A program made the position numbers and the translations under genes. Of a stretch of 64,000 nt of DNA, positions 26,601 through 35,202 are shown one piece after another. Every line of letters starts with the position of its first letter. The first letter of the stretch is position 1. Origin of the DNA: Thalassotalea_F euphylliae (GTDB lineage: Bacteria; Pseudomonadota; Gammaproteobacteria; Enterobacterales; Alteromonadaceae); the NCBI RefSeq assembly GCF_042682785.1, contig NZ_JBHUIB010000012.1, forward strand, positions 186,001 through 250,000, given 5' to 3'. A model generated the notes under the pieces. It saw nothing but the letters and a program-made list of their open reading frames with translations. It had not been told where the DNA came from and made no database searches.

Positions 26601-29600
26601 TCACCCAGCATCAGATGCCGAATATGGGTTTTGTTACAATGGTCAACCGTTAATCGCTGTAGAAGGAGAGTATGGAGCAAGTAATACCGAGTATAGAACT
26701 GAAATAAATAGTCAAACTCGGATTACGCACAAGGAAGCTAATTCCGCCAGTGGTGAACATTTCGTTGTTGAATTACCTGATGGCTCTATCAACTATTATG
26801 GTCTTCATGACATCAATGGAGAAAGAAGTGATGGGTGGGTTGGCCCTGACTATGAGGTAAGAGATGTTTGGAGTTATTTAATTACAAGCTCAACCGATAG
26901 TTCAGGTAACTCTATTTTTTACTTTTATGACGGTCACCATACTGAGTGGCGAACACCAGCCGAAGATGGGCTTGGTCATTTGGGCTTTTATGAAGTCGTG
27001 TTAGCAAGGGTTGAGTATTCCGGTAACGAAGTGACTTTCAACTATCGCCAAGAGCCAACCCGAATTGATGGCAGTACGGGATATAGAAAGAGTATTGGAA
27101 GAATAAATACCCTTGTCGAGCCAGATGCCTTATTCGAAGTATCTAATAGGGCTCAACTGGATTCTGTTTCCATAAGCGCATTAACCACGCAAAATTCAAA
27201 TGCTCACTTTCGTACTTATAACATCAGTTACGAGCAAGACCCTTATACTCAAATTGAAAGGGTGAAGAGTATAGAGGAGTGTGCTGGAGAAAACGCTGAC
27301 ATTTGTTTAAATCCAACGGTGTTTGAATGGCACAATCAACCATACACTGCATTTAAAAGCTATGAAGGTTCGATCAGTCTTGAAGACGATAATGTAAAAG
27401 CAGTTACGTCAGTGGATATCGATGGTGATGGCTTCAATGACATTGCATACATCACTAAAGACGGCAGTCAGTATTCCCTTTATGTGGCGAGAAATTCTAG
27501 CTATAGCGGGTTCAGTACATATAGGCAAATTAAATTAGATACGTTTGAAATTAACAATGATGAACCTCCAATTTTAAAGGCTGTTGACTATGACGGGGAT
27601 AGCAAAGGTGAACTGGTATACTATAAAGCTTATCTTAGTAAAAATGAGTGGAGTATTTATGATTTCGACTTTTCTCATGGTAGTTTCAGCGGAGATGTAA
27701 CAGCTGACATAATTTATCATCGAAATAATACCGGCCTCTTTTTTGAAGACACTACTGATAACATGTTACTTCATGACGCTAATGGAGATGCTCTGCCTGA
27801 TATAGTCTACAGGAACGAACAGGGGCAGAATTATATTGCGTTATATAAGCGAGCGACTAAATCGTACGATACACCTAAGCCCGTAAGTGTAGAATTTGGT
27901 GACGTTGAACCTATTTTAGGGCCTCTCAATTTTGGCCAAAAAGAGATGATTAGGGGCGTATTGAGCAATTCAGTCATAAACAGCATTGAATCAGCTAGCC
28001 ACAAGCAAACGTTTTTAGCTAATGAAGTCATAGAAGCTTGCAGTGTCCCTGACCCCATTGAGGGAAGCAGCGGTTCAACTCAAAGCAACAGTACATTTCT
28101 TTCATCTAGAAATATCGATACGTTCCCTTCTTTTATTCCTGCCGCGGATTTCAATGGCGACGGAGCAGCAGACATCCTTATGCGTGTCGCTGATGTATAT
28201 TTTGAAGATGGCGGAAGCTGTGGAGAGGGCAGCCCGTTAGAAACTATTTATTATTGGGTCAAATTTAAACTTGTATACGATGCCACTGATGACTCATATA
28301 CTTACGAAGCATATCGCTCCCTCCCGTCAAGCTATCAAAATTCGCATGAGTTGTATGAAGAAAAAATTCAAGTTGCTGACATTAATAGTGATGGCCTAGG
28401 TGACGTTGTCTATGTAATGCAGCACAGCAACGAAACAACATTTACGGTTGATTATGGTGACAGGTTAGATGTAAACGCAATCACATTGACCGATAGAAGT
28501 GGAAATCCATTAGAAATTGATGATATGCAAGGGATGCAGTTTATCGATCTCAACCGCGATGGTTTTTTAGATGTTGTGTATTTTAGCGCCACCGACAAAC
28601 AGTGGCGCAACATCATGTTTGATAAGTCTCGAGGAGGTTTTGAACAAAGTGTCTTAATGCATAGTGAAAATAGTAACTTCAGTAAAAACAACGACTTTGT
28701 TATTGCAGGCGACTGGACAGGTAATGGAGTTTTAGATTTAGGTTATATAGACAACTCTCAAGGCAAGTTTATATATAATGTTGATAATTCTCCTTCGAGA
28801 GTTGCAGGTAATAAAATAAAAGCGGTAACCAATGGTTTTGATGTTACGACGACCATTGAATATGATTTGATGACCAATACATCTTTATATCGCAAAGGAT
28901 TCGGAACTGAAGAGCTAAACTGGGGAATTTGTAATAATCCACTTTACCCCTCGTTATCCGATAAGTGTTCACCTGTTTTTGATGTAGTTGCGCCAACATT
29001 TTTAGTTTATGGCATATATCACAAAGCTTCGGGCTATGATGGTGAATCTGGTGTTTATAAAACCGATACAACCACAGGTAAGTATTATGATTACTTCGGG
29101 ATGAGAATTCAGTCCGGTGGACGTGGTTCACTTGGCTTCCAATCTATGACGGTATCGGACCGTAGAACTGACAAAAACCTTAATACGAATTTTCTTCAAG
29201 AGTTTCCTTTTACAGGCCTAGTGAGTAGTACAGCAAATACTGAGAGCTTTGAGACAGAACTGAGTGAGTCGAGAAACAAATATGACTTGTATCAACTGAA
29301 TGGTCTTAAAACTTTTGCCCCTTATTTAAAAGAAAATGCGGTACTTAACGTAATTACCACGCTGGGTTCTGGCGGGGGACGTGAACATCGCACTGGGGCA
29401 ACGGTTACTTCTTATGAATATGTTATCAAAAACAATGACTATTTACTGCCAAGTAAAATTACCGTTACAGATGGAACACCTGTCTATGATTACGATCATG
29501 GAATTTCTATTGGTACCGAATATCGAACTGTAGAGACAGTTAATACATACAGCGACGCAACTATCCATTCATCAAATCAATGGCGGCCAAATAGGCTAAA

Positions 29601-32600
29601 AACGGCGACTGTTACTACCTCAAACGGTAATGCGAAAGACCAAAAAATTGTTACTAGACATGCGTCATTTGAGTACTCTCCGACTAGTGGCCTTTTGAGT
29701 AAGGAAGCAAGTGATTTAAACCAAACAATATATTGTCGAGATAGCTTTGGTAATATAACCGAGAAGCTGGTAACAGATGATATTGATTTCGATGGAACGT
29801 GTCTAGATTATCCGGCTGATAACAATTCGTATCGGAAAACGAGTTATGTCTATGCTGATGGTAAATACCTTATAAGTGAAATCCAACGCACCGCTGAAGC
29901 GTCTTTTAAATTGTATGAACATACAACCAGTGAGTTAAATATTTATGGCCAGCCAGGTTTGAGCACCGATATTAATGGTGTCCAAACAGTAAAATTGTAT
30001 GATGCATTCGGTCGTGAATTTTTTGTGCAAACGAGTACAGGGGTCAATCAATACATCTCATACACAAAATCTCCTGAAGTCTCGATTTCCGAACCATTTA
30101 TCTTCGCGAAAAAAATCGAAACATTAGGGCAACCTATACAATACGAGTATTTTGACCAATATGGTCACTCGGTAGGGACAGCGAAACAGGGATTTGAGGC
30201 ATCAGAGTGGATTTTCCAAGTAAACAGATATGATGAAGACGGAAACTTAACGCAAGTATCTAACCCTTCGAAAAGTGCTACGCCAACTCACTGGACATAC
30301 AATTACTATGACTCCTACCACAGGTTATATAAAACAACCTACCCTGATGGATCTGAACGCCATTTGGCGACCTCGTTTGACGAGACCAAATATGAGGTAA
30401 CTTATTCAGATACCTTACTCCCCAATGATGGCAAGGCAGCAGATCAAATAAAGCTGCAAGCCAAGAATTATATTGGGGAGCTAGTTTCGGTAACCGATAA
30501 CATAGGCACTATACAGTATGCATACAATGCTGTTGGGAACTTAGTCGAAGTAACGAATGTTGATAATGTTGTGACATCAATTGAGTTCGATGACTATGGC
30601 CGTAAGAAAAATACTGACGATCCAAGCACAGGGTTTTATCAATACAAATATGACGGGTTAGGTAACCTATATGAGCAAATAGATAATGCAGGTAACGTCA
30701 CACACATAGATATTGATAACTTCGGCCGTACTCGCAGTAAGGTAACACGAGATAAGAATAACGCCGTTGTAGAGTCTGACGTGTTTGATTTTACCTATAT
30801 TGGACAAGGTGGCCAACACGTTATATCTCACTTACTACAAACGGAAACTAAGGGGACCGAACACTCTAAACAATTCAGTTACGATGAATATGGACGAATG
30901 GATACGGTTTCAACCATTCTTGATAATGGTGAAATTTACGTTGAGCAGACAACCTATGACAAATATGGTCGACTTTTCCAAACTTTTGAGGCTGACAATT
31001 CAAATATATATGGCTGTTTAGATAATGGAATCGCAGTTGGCAGCTGTTGGGGGGTTGAGCGTAATTACAACCCAAATGGCTATTTAGCAGTTCAGAAAGA
31101 AGCGAGAAATGGGGGATCTGCCGATGCAAAAATTTATGCAAAAGTAACTGCTATTGATGCATTCGGTAATGTGGTCGAGCAAGAATTTGGTGGCTCGGAA
31201 AGTGCAACAAACAAAATTAGGACATTAAAAGCTTATGACCAAGAGCGTGGCAGCTTAGACACAATTTCTACGGTATCAAATGGTATACAGATTCAAAGTG
31301 TTGAGTTTACGTTTGATAACTTGAATAACCTGCGAAGTAAAGAACGTAGAACCTTTAAAACTGGTGGCCTAAAATCGTTTGACTATGACACAAGCAACAG
31401 ATTAACGCACTTAAATGGCAGTGAAATTGTCTCCTATTATGATAACGGGAATATTAAGTCTAAACAGGGGAAGGGCTATTGTTATCATTCTGACAACCCA
31501 CATGCGGTTAGCGGGTTTGGTAGCGCCGGCTGTACCGATAAAGATTTTGAGTACGATGACAATGGGAATTTACTCAGTGATGGTGAAAGAACCTTTGTCT
31601 ACAGCGCAAAAAACAAGCTAACTCTTGTTTCGAATGCGGGTGGACGTACTCAATTTAGCTATGCTGCAAACCAGCAAAGATACAAGCGTCTGACTGAAAA
31701 GGATGGTGTAACGACAAAAACCTACTTTATTGGTAATGTAGAAGTAGAAACCAAATCTGACAGCAATGTCACCACTATTCGTCGACAACTACCCAATACT
31801 ATTGTTTTGCGCCGCAGTAATGGCACGCAGGAATCGAGTTATTTACTCAAAGATCACCTCGGTAATATAGATGTTCTAGTCGACGAAAATTGGCAGGTAA
31901 AACAGGTTCTTGAATATGACCCATGGGGTAAGCAAGAAATATTATCTGCGAACGTTTTAAAAGACCACATTAACATATTTGCAACCATGAGTTTGGAGTC
32001 ACTTGAACTGGTGACAAGAAGAGGCTTTACCGGACATGAGCATGTCAGCCATGCCGACATTATCCATATGAACGGTCGAATCTACGATCCAACTTTAGGT
32101 CGTTTCCTTCAAGCTGACCCCCATATTCAGGCTCCAACGAACAGCCAGAATTATAACCGTTACAGTTACGTGCTGAATAACCCTCTTAGCTATACCGATC
32201 CGAGTGGGTATTTCTTTAAATCTTTGAAGAAATTTGTCAAAAAGCATTGGAGGTCCGCACTCGCCATAGGAATTGCAGCAGTAACAGGGGTTGGTGTTAA
32301 TTTGTTCGTAGGATTAGAGGCCTATTCAGGTGCAGCAATAATTGCAGCTTCAGGAGGAGCTTTAGCTGGTTATGTTGCGACTGGTTCACTTAAAGGCGCT
32401 ACTGTTGGTGCATTTTCTAGCTTAGCTTTCTTCGGTGTTGGTCAAGGTTTTGGGGCTGGAACTGGTTTTTTCCAGAATGGTGGAGCGGCTCACATAGGTG
32501 CACATGCTTTAACTGGTGGTATCATTTCTGATTTGCGGGGCGGTAATTTTGGGCACGGCTTCTGGAGTGCAGGGTTGACCAAAGGAATACAATCTTCTGG

Positions 32601-33186
32601 TAACATGCCAAATGACTTAATCGGAGGAGTAATTTCATCTGCTGTAGTCGGTGGTACTGTATCAAACCTAACAGGAGGTAAATTTGCTAATGGTGCTATT
32701 ACTGCTGCATTTCAATTCGCTATGAATGCTCATGTGAATAGAGAAAAAAGAACAGGAAAAGGATATACAAACCCAATTACCAAAGAACTAGAATATGCCG
32801 ATATGGAGGGCTACACACCTAGGTGGGTAGATGGTCAATGGGCACTAGGAGTTGACGGTAAAATAATGTTTTTCCCTCAAGGAGCGCATGTGGATATGGG
32901 GATGTATGGCTATAACTCTGCTGTGACATTGCAATGCCAAGCGATGAATGACTGTACTAATCCACCGGAAGATTATTTGAAAAACAATAATCCTACACCG
33001 TCGAATTACAACAAGCCGCATATCAATGCAAATAGTTCCCAATTAAAAGTAAATTTAGTTGGTAATGGCTGGTATTTTTCAAAATCAGTACCGTCGATAG
33101 CAATTAATGCTGGCGGTAGATATTATACTACCGTTAGTTGTGGAAATAATGTTGATGTAGTTATTCAGTGTGGAGGTGGGGGTTAA
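23689..33186 (+). CDS. Giant secreted RHS/YD-repeat protein with SpvB/TcdB-like region and variable C-terminal tip
   Basis: A 3165-residue protein with a Sec signal peptide (MSKFVGVIASLCLFFVGYSH). In order: FG-GAP/VCBS-type calcium loops (DFDGDGLQDL at 41, and near 104, 163 and 215); a Pro-rich hinge (about 350-384); fibronectin- and Ig-like domains (385-870, two close repeats near 585-770); an SpvB-type domain (about 895-1240, with PFSLPVGRGGISPELGFQY); further FG-GAP loops (about 1242, 1488, 1564 and 1621); TcdB-like middle; YD repeats (about 1990-2700); and the RHS core end SYLLKDHLGNIDVLVD ... RIYDPTLGRFLQADPH ... NRYSYVLNNPLSYTDPSGY (about 2718-2841). A Gly/Ala-rich hydrophobic segment (2856-3005) leads to an unrecognised tip (about 3010-3165). 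By family, such shells encapsulate a C-terminal effector. The downstream exported gene starts 4 bp later. The C-terminal end and partner look A+T-richer than the housekeeping genes. Confidence 0.9.
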   Translation: MSKFVGVIASLCLFFVGYSHAYSEIESVAWKDEKYKKHLADFDGDGLQDLFLHSKKPNKKSKLVYTRYHDGNFVWSKQQLIKLPEVIDGTSWHKKNATPLFADFNGDQDTDLLLIFHAKQKVYFYESVGEIAKSSFTPSKIFNENDFPWLTSNKKLKFFIGDFNGDSLSDVVVSDTKNIAVYHASSNNTFKIAQKIKGDVKKVFSNRRKLIIEDFNGDGLDDIFAQAKNSNTPHFIAYSNKHGKFKSKLLEQISPLINGERWNSNDYNVIANYNETRSGYELVRLRNQSTANEVGQCNNLFFSPYLGLFGRTCAPMPYTEASIVGSLKTSFSTAYKRNKIATDVNDCEPPPSPFSKGFHTPKFGGNPCGPKPTPPPTPDDSPEISPNTVTIGKEFQITFPKSIGAMYFSLVEVGPDGYKEYTGTPNNPVTLSKTKLGTYLYKVSACNFSACSGYSPESFVEVIADPGVLPPGVPKSIQIMPHQITVRESATIEWLAPDNFDISKGVYQVIEVQPDIFPISRVIWESLAHDANSVKQSITVNPNEKFTGTYTYRVIACADSTLSSCSSSADINLDVSEANSIPTVSISSPADNQQFTEGDEIIVDAIASDPDAQGTVSQVEFRVNTDAWVIDSEGPYNHSFGALPVGSHVIYVRALDNVGEYSETKSISINVVADTNVSKPTLSIISPAQNEIFGSTGTVIAEASAEDVDGSIDRVEFRANNGEWITDSFAPFIHVFDSLQSGDHIIYVKAYDNEGKESDIEEVAFFIEDNSEWVGWFDELRTDKSEISLGESLTLSWDEPLDTVDAVFNLYFTVNGGTLHSLARDLTFESFSFNYQPLSAGEYVFYIEACKDGSCGERASVDVTVLTGLPSDNFVDIELSAQQTPFAASAPIEDTSSTVIGLTPGELSVDNSGSATYSIPFSLPVGRGGISPELGFQYNSSSPNGPLGIGWSITGVSAISRCRKTYESFGIHPASDAEYGFCYNGQPLIAVEGEYGASNTEYRTEINSQTRITHKEANSASGEHFVVELPDGSINYYGLHDINGERSDGWVGPDYEVRDVWSYLITSSTDSSGNSIFYFYDGHHTEWRTPAEDGLGHLGFYEVVLARVEYSGNEVTFNYRQEPTRIDGSTGYRKSIGRINTLVEPDALFEVSNRAQLDSVSISALTTQNSNAHFRTYNISYEQDPYTQIERVKSIEECAGENADICLNPTVFEWHNQPYTAFKSYEGSISLEDDNVKAVTSVDIDGDGFNDIAYITKDGSQYSLYVARNSSYSGFSTYRQIKLDTFEINNDEPPILKAVDYDGDSKGELVYYKAYLSKNEWSIYDFDFSHGSFSGDVTADIIYHRNNTGLFFEDTTDNMLLHDANGDALPDIVYRNEQGQNYIALYKRATKSYDTPKPVSVEFGDVEPILGPLNFGQKEMIRGVLSNSVINSIESASHKQTFLANEVIEACSVPDPIEGSSGSTQSNSTFLSSRNIDTFPSFIPAADFNGDGAADILMRVADVYFEDGGSCGEGSPLETIYYWVKFKLVYDATDDSYTYEAYRSLPSSYQNSHELYEEKIQVADINSDGLGDVVYVMQHSNETTFTVDYGDRLDVNAITLTDRSGNPLEIDDMQGMQFIDLNRDGFLDVVYFSATDKQWRNIMFDKSRGGFEQSVLMHSENSNFSKNNDFVIAGDWTGNGVLDLGYIDNSQGKFIYNVDNSPSRVAGNKIKAVTNGFDVTTTIEYDLMTNTSLYRKGFGTEELNWGICNNPLYPSLSDKCSPVFDVVAPTFLVYGIYHKASGYDGESGVYKTDTTTGKYYDYFGMRIQSGGRGSLGFQSMTVSDRRTDKNLNTNFLQEFPFTGLVSSTANTESFETELSESRNKYDLYQLNGLKTFAPYLKENAVLNVITTLGSGGGREHRTGATVTSYEYVIKNNDYLLPSKITVTDGTPVYDYDHGISIGTEYRTVETVNTYSDATIHSSNQWRPNRLKTATVTTSNGNAKDQKIVTRHASFEYSPTSGLLSKEASDLNQTIYCRDSFGNITEKLVTDDIDFDGTCLDYPADNNSYRKTSYVYADGKYLISEIQRTAEASFKLYEHTTSELNIYGQPGLSTDINGVQTVKLYDAFGREFFVQTSTGVNQYISYTKSPEVSISEPFIFAKKIETLGQPIQYEYFDQYGHSVGTAKQGFEASEWIFQVNRYDEDGNLTQVSNPSKSATPTHWTYNYYDSYHRLYKTTYPDGSERHLATSFDETKYEVTYSDTLLPNDGKAADQIKLQAKNYIGELVSVTDNIGTIQYAYNAVGNLVEVTNVDNVVTSIEFDDYGRKKNTDDPSTGFYQYKYDGLGNLYEQIDNAGNVTHIDIDNFGRTRSKVTRDKNNAVVESDVFDFTYIGQGGQHVISHLLQTETKGTEHSKQFSYDEYGRMDTVSTILDNGEIYVEQTTYDKYGRLFQTFEADNSNIYGCLDNGIAVGSCWGVERNYNPNGYLAVQKEARNGGSADAKIYAKVTAIDAFGNVVEQEFGGSESATNKIRTLKAYDQERGSLDTISTVSNGIQIQSVEFTFDNLNNLRSKERRTFKTGGLKSFDYDTSNRLTHLNGSEIVSYYDNGNIKSKQGKGYCYHSDNPHAVSGFGSAGCTDKDFEYDDNGNLLSDGERTFVYSAKNKLTLVSNAGGRTQFSYAANQQRYKRLTEKDGVTTKTYFIGNVEVETKSDSNVTTIRRQLPNTIVLRRSNGTQESSYLLKDHLGNIDVLVDENWQVKQVLEYDPWGKQEILSANVLKDHINIFATMSLESLELVTRRGFTGHEHVSHADIIHMNGRIYDPTLGRFLQADPHIQAPTNSQNYNRYSYVLNNPLSYTDPSGYFFKSLKKFVKKHWRSALAIGIAAVTGVGVNLFVGLEAYSGAAIIAASGGALAGYVATGSLKGATVGAFSSLAFFGVGQGFGAGTGFFQNGGAAHIGAHALTGGIISDLRGGNFGHGFWSAGLTKGIQSSGNMPNDLIGGVISSAVVGGTVSNLTGGKFANGAITAAFQFAMNAHVNREKRTGKGYTNPITKELEYADMEGYTPRWVDGQWALGVDGKIMFFPQGAHVDMGMYGYNSAVTLQCQAMNDCTNPPEDYLKNNNPTPSNYNKPHINANSSQLKVNLVGNGWYFSKSVPSIAINAGGRYYTTVSCGNNVDVVIQCGGGG

Positions 33187-33190
33187 TCAT

Positions 33191-34141
33191 ATGAAAATAA
33201 TTTATTTAGTCATATTTCTAGCTACCTCATTTGACTGTTTTGCGGATGTTGTTGTTGACTTGTCGAGAATAAAGGAAGGTGAGTATCAATTTGTAAATTG
33301 GCAGAACTTGCCTGTACTTGTATATCATAGGACTCGAGAGCAAATCGAGTTGCTTAATACTTCTACAGACAAAGCAGTTAATTTAGCCTCAAACGATTTT
33401 TATGCTAGACGCTATGGTAATACTGTTGCAAACGGACTATTGCGAGGCGAACAGTTTAATCAATATAGACTGCGTTCTTCTTATGATAAGTGGTTTGTAG
33501 CTATTGGTGCTTCTCCAGAAATCGGAGTCAAATTAAGAATCAAAAGTGATAAAAATGCGATAATGAACCCAATGGATGGATCTTTATACGATTTAACAGG
33601 GAGAGTTATTGGCAATTCATTAAACAAAAAAGACTTGTCGATACCTAGTTATACTATTTCTGACCAGTCTCTCATTATTTTTACAAAATCGTTACCTGAC
33701 GATATCGACTTTAGTGAGGGAAAAATAAACTCTAAAGATCAGCCAGAAAAGCAAATTGTAGATGCACTTAGCTGGAAAAAGTTTGAGTTAGTTGGAGAAA
33801 TTTTAGATCAGAATCCGTCAATCATAAAAAACTCCGAAGTGAATTTGGCTGTTTTAGTTGCTGCTACAACATATGGAGATAAGGAATTACTCAAAAAGGC
33901 CATAAACTATGGAGCAGAAATTAACATTGTGTTTAGAAACAAATCTACGCCATTAAATACAGCGTTAATTTCAAATTACTTAGATATGGCAAAATACCTT
34001 ATAGAAAGCGGTGCAAAAACAGAAAGCTTTTGTCAGCCGACAGATTGCAAGTTTTGCTCTACTCCTACGTTGGAAATAGCAAAAATGATGGAAGATACTG
34101 AGCAGTTAGTTATGCAATGGCTAAAAATGCGAAGTATGTAA
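33191..34141 (+). CDS. Exported protein with degenerate Rieske-like domain and ankyrin repeats (putative RHS partner/immunity)
   Basis: A 316-residue protein with a Sec signal peptide (MKIIYLVIFLATSFDCFA); start chosen at 33191, with a G-rich GGAGGTGGGGG upstream inside the RHS stop region. Residues 19-165 follow the order of a bc1-type Rieske protein: VVVDLSRIKEGE, NLPVLVYHRTREQIELL, KWFVAIGASPEIG (where CTHLGC is expected) and NPMDGSLYDLTGRV (where CPCHGSxYDLxGR is expected), then IPSYTISDQSLIIF. All Fe-S ligand and disulfide positions are substituted, so it cannot hold a Rieske cluster. Residues about 186-280 form about two ankyrin repeats (SKS/NKSTPLNTALISNYLDMA), followed by a Cys-rich tail. 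Position 4 bp after the RHS gene suggests an immunity or chaperone role; this is inference. Confidence 0.72.
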   Translation: MKIIYLVIFLATSFDCFADVVVDLSRIKEGEYQFVNWQNLPVLVYHRTREQIELLNTSTDKAVNLASNDFYARRYGNTVANGLLRGEQFNQYRLRSSYDKWFVAIGASPEIGVKLRIKSDKNAIMNPMDGSLYDLTGRVIGNSLNKKDLSIPSYTISDQSLIIFTKSLPDDIDFSEGKINSKDQPEKQIVDALSWKKFELVGEILDQNPSIIKNSEVNLAVLVAATTYGDKELLKKAINYGAEINIVFRNKSTPLNTALISNYLDMAKYLIESGAKTESFCQPTDCKFCSTPTLEIAKMMEDTEQLVMQWLKMRSM

Positions 34142-34183
34142 ATAAGAGCAGAGTCCAATTAAATGAAGCTTTAGCCTCTTTGT

Positions 34184-34210
34184 GAGCAACCTAAGCCAAG
34201 CAAACGAAAG
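34184..34210 (+). repeat. 27-bp direct repeat, copy 1
   Basis: Begins GAGCAACCTAAGCCAAG. It matches 34854-34880 in 24 of 27 positions in the same orientation. The pair flanks the outer-membrane barrel gene. Confidence 0.75.
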
Positions 34211-34233
34211 CCAGCGGGAGCTGGTTTTCTTTT
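34207..34233 (+). terminator. Rho-independent terminator after the RHS partner gene
   Basis: The stem AAAGCCAGC/GCTGGTTTT (loop GGGA) is followed by CTTTT. It separates the RHS pair from the outer-membrane barrel gene that starts just downstream. Confidence 0.6.
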
Positions 34234-34247
34234 CACATAAGGAAATG

Positions 34248-34847
34248 ATGAAAAAGCTATTAACCTCAACAGTATTTAGCCTAACCCTTTTGGCTACCAA
34301 CATTCACGCTGACGAAATTGAGATCTCGCCAGTGGTGGTGTTGGGGGTAACGTATGGTGGCGATACATTAGCTGACGTTGAGTTAGATGATTTCCCTGAT
34401 GAGAAAATCAAGGCCGGCAATTTATTCTACATTGGCGGTGGTGTTAATTTTAAACAACCTGAATCACCTTGGAGTATTCAGGCTAATTTAGCTTATCACT
34501 TTGATTACACCGAAGGTGATTTAGAAGATTCAATTCAAGATATTGAAGTTACCTTTGACCGCATAGTGGTCGAACTAATCCCTTACTACCAAATAGATGA
34601 AAAACAAAGCGTGGGTGTTGGTATATTCAAAGCGTTTGATACCGAGTTTTTACTTGAAATCGAAAATGCACCAGATACCAGCATCGAATTCGATAGCGAC
34701 ACCGGCTTTCTAGCCGAATGGGGCTACCACTTTAGTGAAGATAATATGCTATCAGTTCGCTACGCCTACACAGAGTTCGAAGCCAAAGATACCAAAAACA
34801 AGTTCGATGGCGACTATATCGGTGCATTTGTACAGTGGCGTTTTTAG
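34248..34847 (+). CDS. Small outer-membrane beta-barrel protein
   Basis: A 199-residue predicted outer-membrane protein. The start at 34248 (tandem ATG at 34245) has AAGGA upstream and gives the signal peptide MKKLLTSTVFSLTLLATNIH. The mature part shows alternating strands and an acidic bias, ending FDGDYIGAFVQWRF with the C-terminal Phe expected for BAM-assembled barrels (OmpW/OmpA-barrel size). The specific family is not identified. It is bracketed by a 27-bp direct repeat, and no relation to the RHS pair can be shown. Confidence 0.7.
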   Translation: MKKLLTSTVFSLTLLATNIHADEIEISPVVVLGVTYGGDTLADVELDDFPDEKIKAGNLFYIGGGVNFKQPESPWSIQANLAYHFDYTEGDLEDSIQDIEVTFDRIVVELIPYYQIDEKQSVGVGIFKAFDTEFLLEIENAPDTSIEFDSDTGFLAEWGYHFSEDNMLSVRYAYTEFEAKDTKNKFDGDYIGAFVQWRF

Positions 34848-35202
34848 GCTTAGGAGCAACCCAAGCCAAGTAAACGAAAAGTCATGAATGTATGCGCTTT
34901 GAAAAATTGTCACTATTTTTAGCGCCTTATGCGAAACCAGAGGGTACCTATACCAACCTAAGACCTACCTACTTATAGAGTGCAGCCTTTTTGTCATACA
35001 TATCAGATGGCTTGATTTATAGGCAAATAATGCGTGAACGCTTGTATTCTGTACACTCGTAAAAATAATTTAATTTAGTGGTAACCCTATTTCACGAAAT
35101 ATTGTACATAATGTTGCAAATTTTATGTGTATTATCCGGTAGTTGAGAGTACAATTAGCGCGCAAACGAAGGTGTAATTGTTATCTAATTCAGGAAGGTC
35201 AT
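34848..35202 (+). other. Intergenic region between the barrel gene and the DUF4136-like lipoprotein
   Basis: It contains repeat copy 2 and A+T-rich sequence. No convincing gene or strong promoter is recognised. AGGAAGG at 35192-35198 is the ribosome binding site for the downstream lipoprotein. Confidence 0.4.
34854..34880 (+). repeat. 27-bp direct repeat, copy 2
   Basis: Second copy of the repeat at 34184-34210 (three mismatches), beginning 6 bp after the barrel gene stop. The preceding GGCTTAGG and the repeat's CCCAAGCC can pair as a short hairpin. Confidence 0.75.

Noticed and set aside
23689..33186. RHS gene as a type VI secretion effector
   Set aside because: A Sec signal peptide is present, and no PAAR motif, VgrG, Hcp or adaptor gene is visible nearby.
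33170..33190. Earlier start of the RHS partner gene overlapping the RHS stop
   Set aside because: It would put residues MEVGVNH before a clear signal peptide; ATG 33191 fits better.
34184..34880. Integron attC interpretation of the 27-bp repeats
   Set aside because: No RYYYAAC/GTTRRRY core or long imperfect palindrome, and no integrase in the window.
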